DNA of 15,812 nucleotides from NCBI GenBank assembly GCA_023390395.1, contig JAEWCY010000048.1, positions 1-15,812 on the forward strand, written 5' to 3'. Below the pieces are notes generated by a model. That model was not told the DNA's origin, searched no databases, and saw nothing but the letters and a program-made list of their open reading frames with translations. How positions within the stretch are numbered: position 1 is the stretch's first letter; each line of letters starts with the position of its first letter. Shown piece by piece: positions 6,480 through 12,630 of the stretch. The position numbers were made by a program, and so were the translations under genes. Source of the DNA: Pseudomonadota bacterium. GTDB lineage: Bacteria > Desulfobacterota > Desulfovibrionia > Desulfovibrionales > Desulfovibrionaceae.

Positions 6480-6980
6480 ATGCGAGACGACACAAGGTTT
6501 CCCCAGGCGGGGCTGCCCCCGCCGCCCTGCCCGCCGGACGTGGGGGCCAGAAACGCGGCCGCGCTGGCATCGGGACCCGAAAACGACGTTTTTCCCGGCC
6601 GCCCCAAGCCGGACGACGCGCCGGGCGCGACGCGCTGCCGACGCCTTTCCGGGCCGACCTGCCGGTCCGGGGGGCGGCGCTACGACGTGCGGCTGCGCTG
6701 CGACCTGAACGCGGTGCAAGCGGCCCGGCTGGGCGACCGGCTGGTCCGGGCCCTGGCCGACGACGTGGGGCGGATCGTGCTGTGGATCGAGGGCACGCGG
6801 CCGCCCTCGGCCGAGGCCGCCTGCCTGGTCAACAGCCTGGGCCGGCTCGTGGCCCGCGAAGGCCGGTGGCAGGGCGTGGAGATGCGCGGCCAGGGCGTGG
6901 GGTTTCGCGCCCTGTTCGCGGCCTTCCGCCAGGGCCAGGCCGGCCTGGACGCCACCCCGGCCAGGGAGGGCAGGCCATGA
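6480..6980 (+). CDS. STAS-like domain protein, function unknown
   Basis: The ATG at 6480 is preceded by GAGGTGA two bases upstream and the frame gives 166 residues. The first 65 or so are proline- and arginine-rich and probably disordered. From residue 68 the sequence alternates strands and helices in a way that resembles STAS or MlaB-like domains: YDVRLRCDLN, a helix, RIVLWIEGTRPPSAEAACLV, a helix, GVEMRGQGVGFRALFAAFR. STAS domains act as anti-sigma antagonists or lipid-transport partners. The usual phosphorylatable serine context is not clear here (PPSAEA). The stop overlaps the next ATG in an ATGA, implying coupled translation. The domain call is inference from pattern. A longer overlapping frame further left has no ribosome site and crosses other genes. 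Confidence 0.65.
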   Translation: MRDDTRFPQAGLPPPPCPPDVGARNAAALASGPENDVFPGRPKPDDAPGATRCRRLSGPTCRSGGRRYDVRLRCDLNAVQAARLGDRLVRALADDVGRIVLWIEGTRPPSAEAACLVNSLGRLVAREGRWQGVEMRGQGVGFRALFAAFRQGQAGLDATPAREGRP

Positions 6981-7144
6981 TCTGGCTTTTCGTCCTGGTC
7001 GGCGTGTGCCTCGTCGCGGCCCTGAGCCGCACCGGAGCGTTTCGCGCCGGCGGCGGCCACCTGCCGCGCGACTTCGATTTCGACATCTACAAGAACCGCG
7101 AGCTCAACACGCGGGGGCTGTTCGACAAGACCAAGTGGTACTGA
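6977..7144 (+). CDS. Small single-span membrane protein (55 residues)
   Basis: The ATG overlaps the preceding stop in ATGA. The 55 residues start MIWLFVLVGVCLVAALSRTG, a hydrophobic membrane anchor. A hydrophilic tail follows containing LPRDFDFDIYKNRELNTRG and ending FDKTKWY. The aromatic and charged tail looks like a real protein rather than chance, and coupling to the STAS-like gene suggests a joint function, perhaps holding a partner at the membrane. I recognise no family. It is only 14 bases from the convergent transporter gene. Confidence 0.65.
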   Translation: MIWLFVLVGVCLVAALSRTGAFRAGGGHLPRDFDFDIYKNRELNTRGLFDKTKWY

Positions 7145-7158
7145 GCGCCAAGCGGCCT

Positions 7159-8010
7159 TCAGTCGGCGGCGCGCCGGGCCGGAAAGACCGCCCGCAGCAG
7201 GGCCGCACCGATGACCACGACGCCGCCGGCCACGGCGAAGCGGCCCGGCAGCTCGCCGCAGCCCAGGGCCACGAACACGGGATTGAGCACCGGTTCGAGC
7301 GTCATGACGCAGATCGCGGTCAGCGCGCGCAGCCTTTTGATGCACCAGACATAGAGCGCCAGCGACAGCCCCTGCTGCACGACGCCAAGGTAGGCCAGCC
7401 CCAGCCAGGCCTCGGCCGAACCCGGCGGCCCGGCGAAAAGAAACGGCAGCCCGGCCGCTGCCGTGAGCAGATGCCCGGCCACCACCGCCGAAACCGGCGA
7501 ACCGTCGCGCCCGGCCCGCATGGCCAGGGTGAACACGGCATAGGAAACGCCCGTGCCCACGGCCAGGAGGTTGCCCCAGAAGCCTTCGGGCGAGAGTTGG
7601 TCCAGGAAAAACAGCGCCATGCCGCCGACCGAGGCGGCGACGAAGGCCCAGTCCGCCGGCCGGGTCGGTTCCTGCAGCACCAGCGGGGCGAAAAGCGCCA
7701 CGTAGACCGGCGCGGTATAGGCGAGCAGGATGGCGTTGGCCGCCGTGGTCAGCTTGGTGGCGGCCACGTTGGTGACGAGCAGCCCGGCGTAGCCCAGGGC
7801 GGCGCAGACGAAGGGCCGCGTCGGGCGGAAATCCAGCCGGCCCCGGAAAAGCACGGAGAGCGTCAGGGCGGCCAGCAGGCTGCGGCCGCCCGTGACCGCC
7901 ATGGGAGACAGCGGCACGAGCTTGATGGCCACGCCGCCGGTGCTCCACACAAGCGCCGTCACGGCCAGAAGCGCCGCCGCCCGGCCCTGTCCCGTCTCCC
8001 CCTGCCCCAT
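7159..8010 (-). CDS. EamA/DMT superfamily transporter
   Basis: The 283 residues hold about ten hydrophobic segments in two repeated halves, each an EamA unit, typical of drug/metabolite transporters of the inner membrane. Typical motifs include ALVWSTGGVAIKLVPLSP at the start, the helix-3/4 segment TNVAATKLTTAANAILLAYTAPVYV, and LTAICVMTLEPVLNPVFVAL in the second half. The ATG at 8010 is preferred because AAGGGGG lies about 6 nt upstream and homologues begin just before the first helix. The frame is open for a further 40 residues upstream with low-complexity sequence. The substrate, perhaps an amino acid or metabolite exported from the cell, cannot be read off. Confidence 0.92.
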   Translation of the reverse strand: MGQGETGQGRAAALLAVTALVWSTGGVAIKLVPLSPMAVTGGRSLLAALTLSVLFRGRLDFRPTRPFVCAALGYAGLLVTNVAATKLTTAANAILLAYTAPVYVALFAPLVLQEPTRPADWAFVAASVGGMALFFLDQLSPEGFWGNLLAVGTGVSYAVFTLAMRAGRDGSPVSAVVAGHLLTAAAGLPFLFAGPPGSAEAWLGLAYLGVVQQGLSLALYVWCIKRLRALTAICVMTLEPVLNPVFVALGCGELPGRFAVAGGVVVIGAALLRAVFPARRAAD

Positions 8011-8113
8011 CCGCGTCCCCCTTGCCGCCCGGGACCGCTTGCCGCCGGGCCCGATCGGCTGTAACAGCCCGGCAACATGAACCAGGATGCGCGGAGAGGC
8101 AAGGCGCGGAGCC

Positions 8114-8653
8114 GTGTTCGAGGCTGAAATCAAGTTCGTCGCCGAGGCGGCCTTTGTCCCGGCCGGGACCGCGCTGGCCCCGGAGCTCTGCCGCGACGTC
8201 TACTACGACCGCCCGGACGGCTCCCTTGCCGCCTCGGGCCGGGAACTGCGGCTGCGGGAACGCGGCGGCGCGGCCGTGCTCACCTTCAAGTCGCCGCCCT
8301 TCGACGCGGCCACGGCCTCCAAGGAAGAAATTGAGACGTCCGTGGCCGACGGCGCGGCCATGGCCAAGATCCTCGAAGCCCTGGGCTACGCCCCCTTCGC
8401 CGCCTACGCCAAGCGCCTTCGCCGCTTTTGCGACGCGTACCGGGGGCTTGGCCTGGAGATCGCCGTGGTGACGGTGGATTTCGCGCCGGAGACGTTCGTG
8501 GAGATCGAGCACCTGGCCGCGACGCGCGCGCACGCCCTGGCCGCCCTGCCGGCCATCCGCGCCTACGCCGCCGCCCTGGGGCTTTCGCGCGAGTGCCCCC
8601 GGGCCTACACCGACATGCTCCTGGCCGCCCGGCGGACCGGATGGGCCGGCTGA
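8114..8653 (+). CDS. CYTH domain protein (class IV adenylate cyclase/triphosphatase-like)
   Basis: CYTH proteins form a beta-tunnel that binds triphosphates and two metal ions; members are adenylate cyclases, thiamine triphosphatases or inorganic triphosphatases. The signature ExExK appears at once as FEAEIKF. The tunnel strands RDVYYDRPDG, GRELRLRERG, AVLTFKSP, KEEIETSV, TVDFAPETFVEIEHL then follow in family order, ending with a helix bundle. I chose the GTG at 8114 because the motif normally sits within a few residues of the start and AAGG lies 9 nt upstream. An ATG at 8087 in the same frame would add nine residues but has no spaced ribosome site. The gene lies 11 nt before the transglutaminase-like gene, suggesting co-transcription. 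The reaction is undetermined. Confidence 0.88.
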   Translation: MFEAEIKFVAEAAFVPAGTALAPELCRDVYYDRPDGSLAASGRELRLRERGGAAVLTFKSPPFDAATASKEEIETSVADGAAMAKILEALGYAPFAAYAKRLRRFCDAYRGLGLEIAVVTVDFAPETFVEIEHLAATRAHALAALPAIRAYAAALGLSRECPRAYTDMLLAARRTGWAG

Positions 8654-8664
8654 AGGAGCCCGCC

Positions 8665-9267
8665 ATGACCGACGCTTCCCTCGCCCCGTACCTGGCCGCC
8701 TGCGACGTCATCGACCACGGCCATCCCGAGGTCGCGGCCAAGGCCGCCGCCCTGGCCGCCGGCAAGGACTCGCCGCAGGCCGTGGCCGAGGCCGCCTTCG
8801 TCTTCGTGCGAGACGCTGTCCGCCACAGCGCGGACTTCCGGTTAAACCCGGTCACTTGCACCGCCTCCGAGGTCCTGCGGCACGGCACGGGCTACTGCTA
8901 CGCCAAGGCCCACCTGCTGGCGGCGCTTCTGCGGGCGCGCGGCATCCCGGCCGGGCTGTGCTACCAGCGCCTGCTCCTGGACCCCGACGCGGACCGGTCG
9001 CGCTTTTGCCTGCACGGCCTGGTCGCCGTGCACTTGCCGCGGCATGGCTGGTACCGCCTGGACCCGCGCGGCGACAAGCCGGGCGTGGCCGCCCGTTTCA
9101 CGCCGCCGACGGAACGCCTGGCCTTCGCCCCGACCTGGCCCGGCGAGGCGGACCTGCCCGGCGTGCATGCCGCGCCCTGGCCGCAGGTGGTGGCCGCCCT
9201 GCGCCGGCATGCGACCTGGGACGCCCTGCTGGCCGCTCTGCCCGACCTGCCCGATCCGGCGATCTGA
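8665..9267 (+). CDS. Transglutaminase-like (papain-fold) domain protein
   Basis: The 200-residue protein has the transglutaminase-type catalytic triad in order. Cys78 lies in GTGYCYAKAHLLAALLRARG, His117 in FCLHGLVAVHL and Asp133 in WYRLDPRGDK. Bacterial proteins of this class are usually cysteine proteases or amidases rather than cross-linking enzymes. No signal peptide is present, so it is probably cytoplasmic. AAGGAG lies 6 nt before the ATG. The gene directly follows the CYTH gene and the pair is probably one operon. The C-terminal 40 residues are proline-rich. Its substrate is unknown, and a functional link to the CYTH partner is inferred only from adjacency. Confidence 0.9.
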   Translation: MTDASLAPYLAACDVIDHGHPEVAAKAAALAAGKDSPQAVAEAAFVFVRDAVRHSADFRLNPVTCTASEVLRHGTGYCYAKAHLLAALLRARGIPAGLCYQRLLLDPDADRSRFCLHGLVAVHLPRHGWYRLDPRGDKPGVAARFTPPTERLAFAPTWPGEADLPGVHAAPWPQVVAALRRHATWDALLAALPDLPDPAI

Positions 9268-9286
9268 CGCTTTTCGGTCATTTTTC

Positions 9287-9300
9287 GGACAAATTTGTCC
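9287..9300. promoter_or_regulatory. Perfect 14-bp palindrome (possible operator)
   Basis: GGACAAATTTGTCC is a perfect dyad about 20 bases past the transglutaminase gene, followed by a pyrimidine tract. Having no loop, it looks like a protein-binding site rather than a terminator, but a regulator is unknown. Confidence 0.35.
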
Positions 9301-9369
9301 CTCTTCCTTCTTTTTTGCAGGTTCCGTGTCGTCGCCGCGCCGAGATGGTTCGCGGCGTAGCCTTTCTCG

Positions 9370-9383
9370 CGGCAATATTGCCG
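9370..9383. promoter_or_regulatory. Perfect 14-bp palindrome (possible activator site)
   Basis: CGGCAATATTGCCG is a perfect dyad centred about 90 bases before the transcription start expected from the sigma-54-like element at 9441. Upstream sites of enhancer-binding proteins typically fall near this distance. A further 7-bp dyad, CGCCGCG/CGCGGCG at 9333-9357, lies just upstream. Confidence 0.4.
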
Positions 9384-9440
9384 TTTGATTCCCAGCTGTT
9401 ACAAAAAAGACGCCCGTTATCTCCACAAATTTGGTGTACA

Positions 9441-9456
9441 TTGCACGGCTATTGCT
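9441..9456 (+). promoter_or_regulatory. Sigma-54-like (-24/-12) promoter
   Basis: TTGCACGGCTATTGCT matches the consensus TGGCACG-N4-TTGCW except that the first G of the -24 GG is T. Initiation would fall near 9467, about 58 bases before the start codon at 9525. A gene for a sigma-54 activator lies just downstream at 10002. The mismatch is at a strongly conserved position, which lowers confidence. Confidence 0.45.
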
Positions 9457-9524
9457 TATTATCAGCGATAGCCCTGACCGGACCATGAAAAGGGCCGGCC
9501 GGGAATCCAGACGAGGAGGTCGCC

Positions 9525-9842
9525 ATGGAATCGGCTCTGACGCTGCGTAAAACCGCTCCACCCGAGTTGTCCGACGAATCGCTCGCCATCCATCATGTCT
9601 CCGTCCTGGAAGTGGAAATCGGCCACGGGGCCATGTCCACCATGCGAAAGGCCATGAAGGAAGTGGCCGCCCAGACGGGCGTCAGTTACGACGACGTCAT
9701 GCACGGCCTCAGCGGCCATATGTACTGGGTCGAATCCACGGGAACGCTCCTGTGCGTCATTCCCCTGCCCGAAAACGACCTGTACCTGGAAATCCCCGAG
9801 GATTTCTGGCGTATCCGCGAACTTTCGCAGTCCACCCATTAG
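9525..9842 (+). CDS. Small protein of unknown function (105 residues)
   Basis: GAGGAGG stands 6 nt before the ATG and a strong terminator follows the stop, so this is a monocistronic expressed gene. The sequence is soluble. After a variable start come the strand-like segment HHVSVLEVEIGHG, a helix MSTMRKAMKEVAAQTG, then YDDVMHGLSGHMYWVES, TGTLLCVIPLP and NDLYLEIPEDFWRI. It ends with a hydrophilic tail. It looks like a compact alpha/beta domain. I recognise no family. The sigma-54-like promoter and the neighbouring activator suggest a condition-dependent gene, but its role is unknown. Confidence 0.8.
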   Translation: MESALTLRKTAPPELSDESLAIHHVSVLEVEIGHGAMSTMRKAMKEVAAQTGVSYDDVMHGLSGHMYWVESTGTLLCVIPLPENDLYLEIPEDFWRIRELSQSTH

Positions 9843-9855
9843 AAGTCTTTCCCGG

Positions 9856-9897
9856 GGCGGCGCGCGCCGAGCCGGCGCGCGCCGCCTTGTCTTTCTT
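9856..9897 (+). terminator. Rho-independent terminator
   Basis: GGCGGCGCGCGCCG (9856-9869) pairs perfectly with CGGCGCGCGCCGCC (9873-9886) around an AGC loop and is followed by the T-rich tail TTGTCTTTCTT. It starts 14 bases after the stop of the 105-residue gene, so transcription into the activator gene needs a separate promoter between 9898 and 10001. Confidence 0.85.
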
Positions 9898-10001
9898 GCC
9901 CCGCCACGGCTTTTCCGGCATGCTTCGCGCGTTTATCCTGCTTCCCCGACATCCGGGGGCGACGCGGGACCAGACGCAACCCTCACCCAGCCGGACTCGC
10001 C

Positions 10002-11519
10002 ATGGCCCCACAGATTCCCGATTTCCCCAAGGCGCTCTTCGAGGAGCTCGACACCGAAAAACTGCGCCGCCGCTTCCTGGACGCCCTGCTCGAATTCCAG
10101 AACGTCGAGCGCGGCTCCCTGTGGATCAAGCGCGAGGACGGCTACCAGTGCATCGAGGCCACGGGCGGCCCCAGCGAGGAGCAGCTCAAGGGCTTCGTGG
10201 TGCCCAAGGACAAGCCGAGCATCGTCGGCTGGGTCATCGAAAACGGCAAGATGACCATCGCCGAGCCCGGCAAGGACAAGCGGCACTTCAAGGAGGCGGA
10301 GTCGGGGCTCGACGTCAAGTCCACGCTCATCCTGTGCTACCCGCTGGTGCTCAAAAACGGCGCGGTCTACGGCGCGGTGGAGATCATCGACACCGCCCAC
10401 GGCGGCAGCCGGCTCAACCTCGGCAAGGAATATCTGGAGCTCCTGGAGGAGTTCATCGCCATCGGCTCCATCGCCCTGGGCAACGCCCTGGCCTTCGCCG
10501 ACCAGAAAAACGAAACCCAGAAGCTGCGCAAGATCATCGGCGGCCTCAAGGGCGAAACGCCGCTGGTCGGCAGAAGCCAGGCCTTCAAGGCCGCCCTGGA
10601 GACGGCCCGCAACTACTCCCGCACCGACTTCCCGGTGCTCGTCACCGGCGAGTCCGGCACGGGCAAGGAACTCTTCGCCCGGGAGATCCACCGCTTAAGC
10701 GACCGCAAGGACAAGCCTTTTCTGGTGCAGAACGTCTCGGCCATCCCGGACGCGCTGCTCGAATCGGAACTGTTCGGCTACAAGAAGGGCGCTTTCACCG
10801 GAGCCGACCGGGACAAGGTCGGCCTGTTCGAAGCCGCCGACGGCGGCACGGTCTTCCTTGACGAGATCGGCGACATGCCGCTGTCGCTCCAGGCCCGCAT
10901 CCTGCGCGTGCTCCAGGAGCACGAGATCAAGCCCCTCGGCGGCGCGACGACGCACACCGTGGACGTGCGCGTCCTCTCGGCCACCAACCGCGACCTGCCC
11001 CGGGCCATCGCCGCCGGGACCTTCCGCGAGGACCTGTTCTATCGCCTGAACGTCCTGCCCCTGCACCTGCCGCCCCTTCGGGAACGCCCCGAGGACGTGC
11101 CGGAACTGCTCGACTTCTTCCTGACCCGCGACGCGGCCCGGCTTTGCATCGCGCCCAAAAAGCTCTCACCCGAGGCCCTGGCCGCCCTGCGCCGCCGCCC
11201 CTTCCCCGGCAACGTGCGCGAGATGGAAAACCTCGTGCGCTACCTCCTGGCCACGGTCTCCGGCGAAGTCATCGAGGCCGGGGACATCCCGCCGGCCAGC
11301 GAGATCGGGCCGTGCCAGGCCGCCCCGGCCGAAGCGGCCCAGGCCGCGCCCGCCGCTCCGGACCTCACGGCCTACACCTGGGAAAGCCTGGAACACGCCT
11401 ACGCCCTGGCGCTCCTGGAAAAATACAAATGGAACGTGACCAAGGCCGCCCGCGCCGCCGGCGTCAACCGGTCCACTTTCGATTCGAGACTGCGGAAGCT
11501 GGGAATAAGCAAAGAATAA
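10002..11519 (+). CDS. Sigma-54-dependent transcriptional activator (GAF-AAA+-Fis)
   Basis: This 505-residue enhancer-binding protein uses ATP hydrolysis to remodel sigma-54 RNA polymerase. A GAF-like sensory domain spans about 20-165. The AAA+ core has Walker A GESGTGKE (216-223), the sigma-54-contact loop GAFTGA (263-268), Walker B GGTVFLDEIGDM (281-292), the sensor ATNRDL (327-332), the arginine-finger region FREDLFYRLN (341-350) and GNVREMENL (403-411). A linker rich in Ala and Pro (436-453) leads to a Fis-type helix-turn-helix at about 474-502 (NVTKAARAAGVNRSTFDSRL). No receiver domain is present, so control is probably through ligand binding to the GAF domain. No strong Shine-Dalgarno precedes the ATG. 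Candidate targets include the gene at 9525. Confidence 0.95.
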   Translation: MAPQIPDFPKALFEELDTEKLRRRFLDALLEFQNVERGSLWIKREDGYQCIEATGGPSEEQLKGFVVPKDKPSIVGWVIENGKMTIAEPGKDKRHFKEAESGLDVKSTLILCYPLVLKNGAVYGAVEIIDTAHGGSRLNLGKEYLELLEEFIAIGSIALGNALAFADQKNETQKLRKIIGGLKGETPLVGRSQAFKAALETARNYSRTDFPVLVTGESGTGKELFAREIHRLSDRKDKPFLVQNVSAIPDALLESELFGYKKGAFTGADRDKVGLFEAADGGTVFLDEIGDMPLSLQARILRVLQEHEIKPLGGATTHTVDVRVLSATNRDLPRAIAAGTFREDLFYRLNVLPLHLPPLRERPEDVPELLDFFLTRDAARLCIAPKKLSPEALAALRRRPFPGNVREMENLVRYLLATVSGEVIEAGDIPPASEIGPCQAAPAEAAQAAPAAPDLTAYTWESLEHAYALALLEKYKWNVTKAARAAGVNRSTFDSRLRKLGISKE

Positions 11520-11525
11520 GAGGTG

Positions 11526-11580
11526 AAGAGGCCTCCGGCGGCCGGGGGGGGATGATCCCCCCCGGACCCCCTGGACAGGG
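11526..11580 (+). repeat. GC hairpin intergenic repeat between convergent genes
   Basis: GAAGAGGCCTCCGGCGGCC is followed by CCGGGGGGG (11542-11550), a short loop with GATGAT, and CCCCCCCGG (11557-11565), then GACCCCCTGG. It fills nearly all of the space between the stop of the activator gene and the stop of the DUF6125 gene and can fold on either strand. It probably helps end both transcripts, although no T-run follows. Confidence 0.7.
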
Positions 11581-11587
11581 AATGGGG

Positions 11588-12397
11588 CTAGCGCCCGGAA
11601 GGCAAGGAGAAGCGCCAAGCGCAAGCGCAGTCGTCGCGGGTGGTTTCGGGCGGGCAGCTCACGCAGGAAACGCGGATGGCCGGGTCGATGCCAGCGGCGA
11701 AGGCCGTGTATTCCACCGTGCCGCCGGAAACGCACGGGTACGGCGGCAGGCCCTGGCGCGCCCGGGACGACTGCACCCGGCAGCGCACCATGCGAAAGAC
11801 GAAGGCGTCCGGCGTCTCCTCGACGATGTCCCAGGCGTTGATGCGGGAGACGAGCCGGGCCCCGAACGCGGCCCTAAGCGCCGGGAGACCGCCGTGCTCG
11901 GGAAGCCCCAGCGCCTCCCTGGCCTGCACCGCCTCGTAGTAGCCCAGGCGCGACCAGCAGCTGTCGTTGACCCGCTTGGCGTCGTGCATGCCCCGCGCGT
12001 CCTCGACCTGGCGAAACCACACCCCGTCCGCCGCCAGCCAGGACACGGACAAGGCGTCGAGCAGCGCCTCCAGGCGCTCCTGCCCCAAGCCGGCCAGTAT
12101 CGTCGGCACGTCTTGGCCAAGCCCCAGCGCCCGCTCGATGCGCCGCGTCAGAAGCGGCAGATAGGCCTCGCCCACCTTCGATTCCATGGCCACGGCCGCC
12201 TCGGGGCCGAACTGGTGCGCCGCCTCGGCCAGCCACAGGCCGTAATGCACCGCGATCTGCCGCACCGCCCGCGCCACCTGCGCGGCGAGCGCGCCTGCGG
12301 CGGGGGCCTCCGGCGGCCCGGAGGGGCGTTGCCCCTCCGGGACCTCCCCACCGGGGGGGATCATCCCCCCCGGACCCCCTGAAAGTTTATTGTCCAT
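11588..12397 (-). CDS. DUF6125-type cysteine-rich protein with a repeat-derived N-terminus
   Basis: The 269-residue protein resembles proteins annotated DUF6125, a group related to L-2-amino-thiazoline-4-carboxylic acid hydrolase-like folds; I recall this rather than having searched it. Residues 35-200 are mostly helical, with DGVWFRQVEDARGMHDAKRVND and CWSRLGYYEAVQAREALG. The C-terminal part carries conserved-looking cysteines at 206, 222, 245, 248, 257 and 259 (SCVSCPPETTRDDCACAW) that could bind a metal. Residues 7-31, rich in Gly and Pro (GGPGGMIPPGGEVPEGQ), are encoded by a GC hairpin repeat lying inside the gene. AAGGGGA upstream supports the ATG at 12397; a start inside the homologous part is less supported. 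The function is unknown. Confidence 0.8.
   Translation of the reverse strand: MDNKLSGGPGGMIPPGGEVPEGQRPSGPPEAPAAGALAAQVARAVRQIAVHYGLWLAEAAHQFGPEAAVAMESKVGEAYLPLLTRRIERALGLGQDVPTILAGLGQERLEALLDALSVSWLAADGVWFRQVEDARGMHDAKRVNDSCWSRLGYYEAVQAREALGLPEHGGLPALRAAFGARLVSRINAWDIVEETPDAFVFRMVRCRVQSSRARQGLPPYPCVSGGTVEYTAFAAGIDPAIRVSCVSCPPETTRDDCACAWRFSLPSGR
12306..12381 (+). repeat. GC hairpin repeat inside the 5' coding end of the DUF6125 gene
   Basis: GCCTCCGGCGGCC is followed by two hairpins. CCCGGAGGGGC (12317-12327) pairs with GCCCCTCCGGG (12331-12341), and CCGGGGGGG (12351-12359) pairs with CCCCCCCGG (12365-12373). It is the same family as the intergenic copies at 251 and 11526, but here it is read in frame on the minus strand just after the start codon. 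Confidence 0.75.
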
Positions 12398-12411
12398 AGT
12401 ACGTTCCCCTT

Positions 12412-12525
12412 TCGCCCCGCAGGGGCGACGGCCTGGGGGTGGAATTTTGCCTGCCGAGCCTGCCGCGAAGCGGCGGCAGCGGCAGGGAAAATTCCGCCCC
12501 CATCTCCAGTCCGCCAACGCCAACC
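12412..12525 (-). repeat. Compound structured repeat, left copy
   Basis: This 114-base module matches the inverted complement of 15574-15687 with 8 mismatches counted by eye and no gaps. It folds into two hairpins. One is TCGCCCC/GGGGCGA around GCA (12412-12428). The other is a 22-base arm (12434-12455) paired with 12481-12502 with one wobble and one mismatch, enclosing a 7-bp inner hairpin. In the sense of the chemoreceptor gene it follows the short hairpin array behind that gene. Its end abuts the ribosome site of the DUF6125 gene. Confidence 0.85.
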
Positions 12526-12544
12526 CCCGCCCGACTACGCAGGC

Positions 12545-12619
12545 GAGGGGGTCCGGGGGGCATCATGCCCCCCGGCGGGTCCAGGGCAGCGCCCTGGTGG
12601 GGTCCGGGGCAACGCCCCG
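12545..12619 (-). repeat. Array of three GC hairpins behind the chemoreceptor gene
   Basis: Three hairpins are spaced by GTCC-like linkers: CCGGGGGGCAT/ATGCCCCCCGG (12553-12575), CCAGGGC/GCCCTGG (12581-12597) and CGGGGC/GCCCCG (12605-12619). The last ends 12 bases from the chemoreceptor stop codon. The array corresponds, inverted, to the four-hairpin array behind pgpA. It probably forms the 3' end of the chemoreceptor transcript. Confidence 0.75.
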
Positions 12620-12630
12620 ATTCCCAACGC

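Noticed and set aside
3567..6980. A very long plus-strand open frame (over 1100 codons) across the kinase and FMN-protein genes
   Set aside because: It is antisense to two genes with complete family motifs, its translation is low-complexity Gly/Ala/Arg/His-rich, and only its last 167 codons, from the ATG at 6480, have a ribosome site and plausible content.
6680..8533. Minus-strand frame of about 617 codons over the transporter and CYTH region
   Set aside because: It is an out-of-frame shadow typical of high-GC DNA; the EamA protein in another frame has clear membrane repeats.
9431..9444. TTGG-N-TTGC pair at 9431-9444 as an alternative sigma-54 promoter
   Set aside because: The GG to GC distance is two bases short of the required spacing; the element at 9441-9456 has correct spacing.
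12306..12619. CRISPR array
   Set aside because: The repeated units are self-complementary hairpins with short linkers, not identical direct repeats with unique spacers of constant length, and no cas genes are present.
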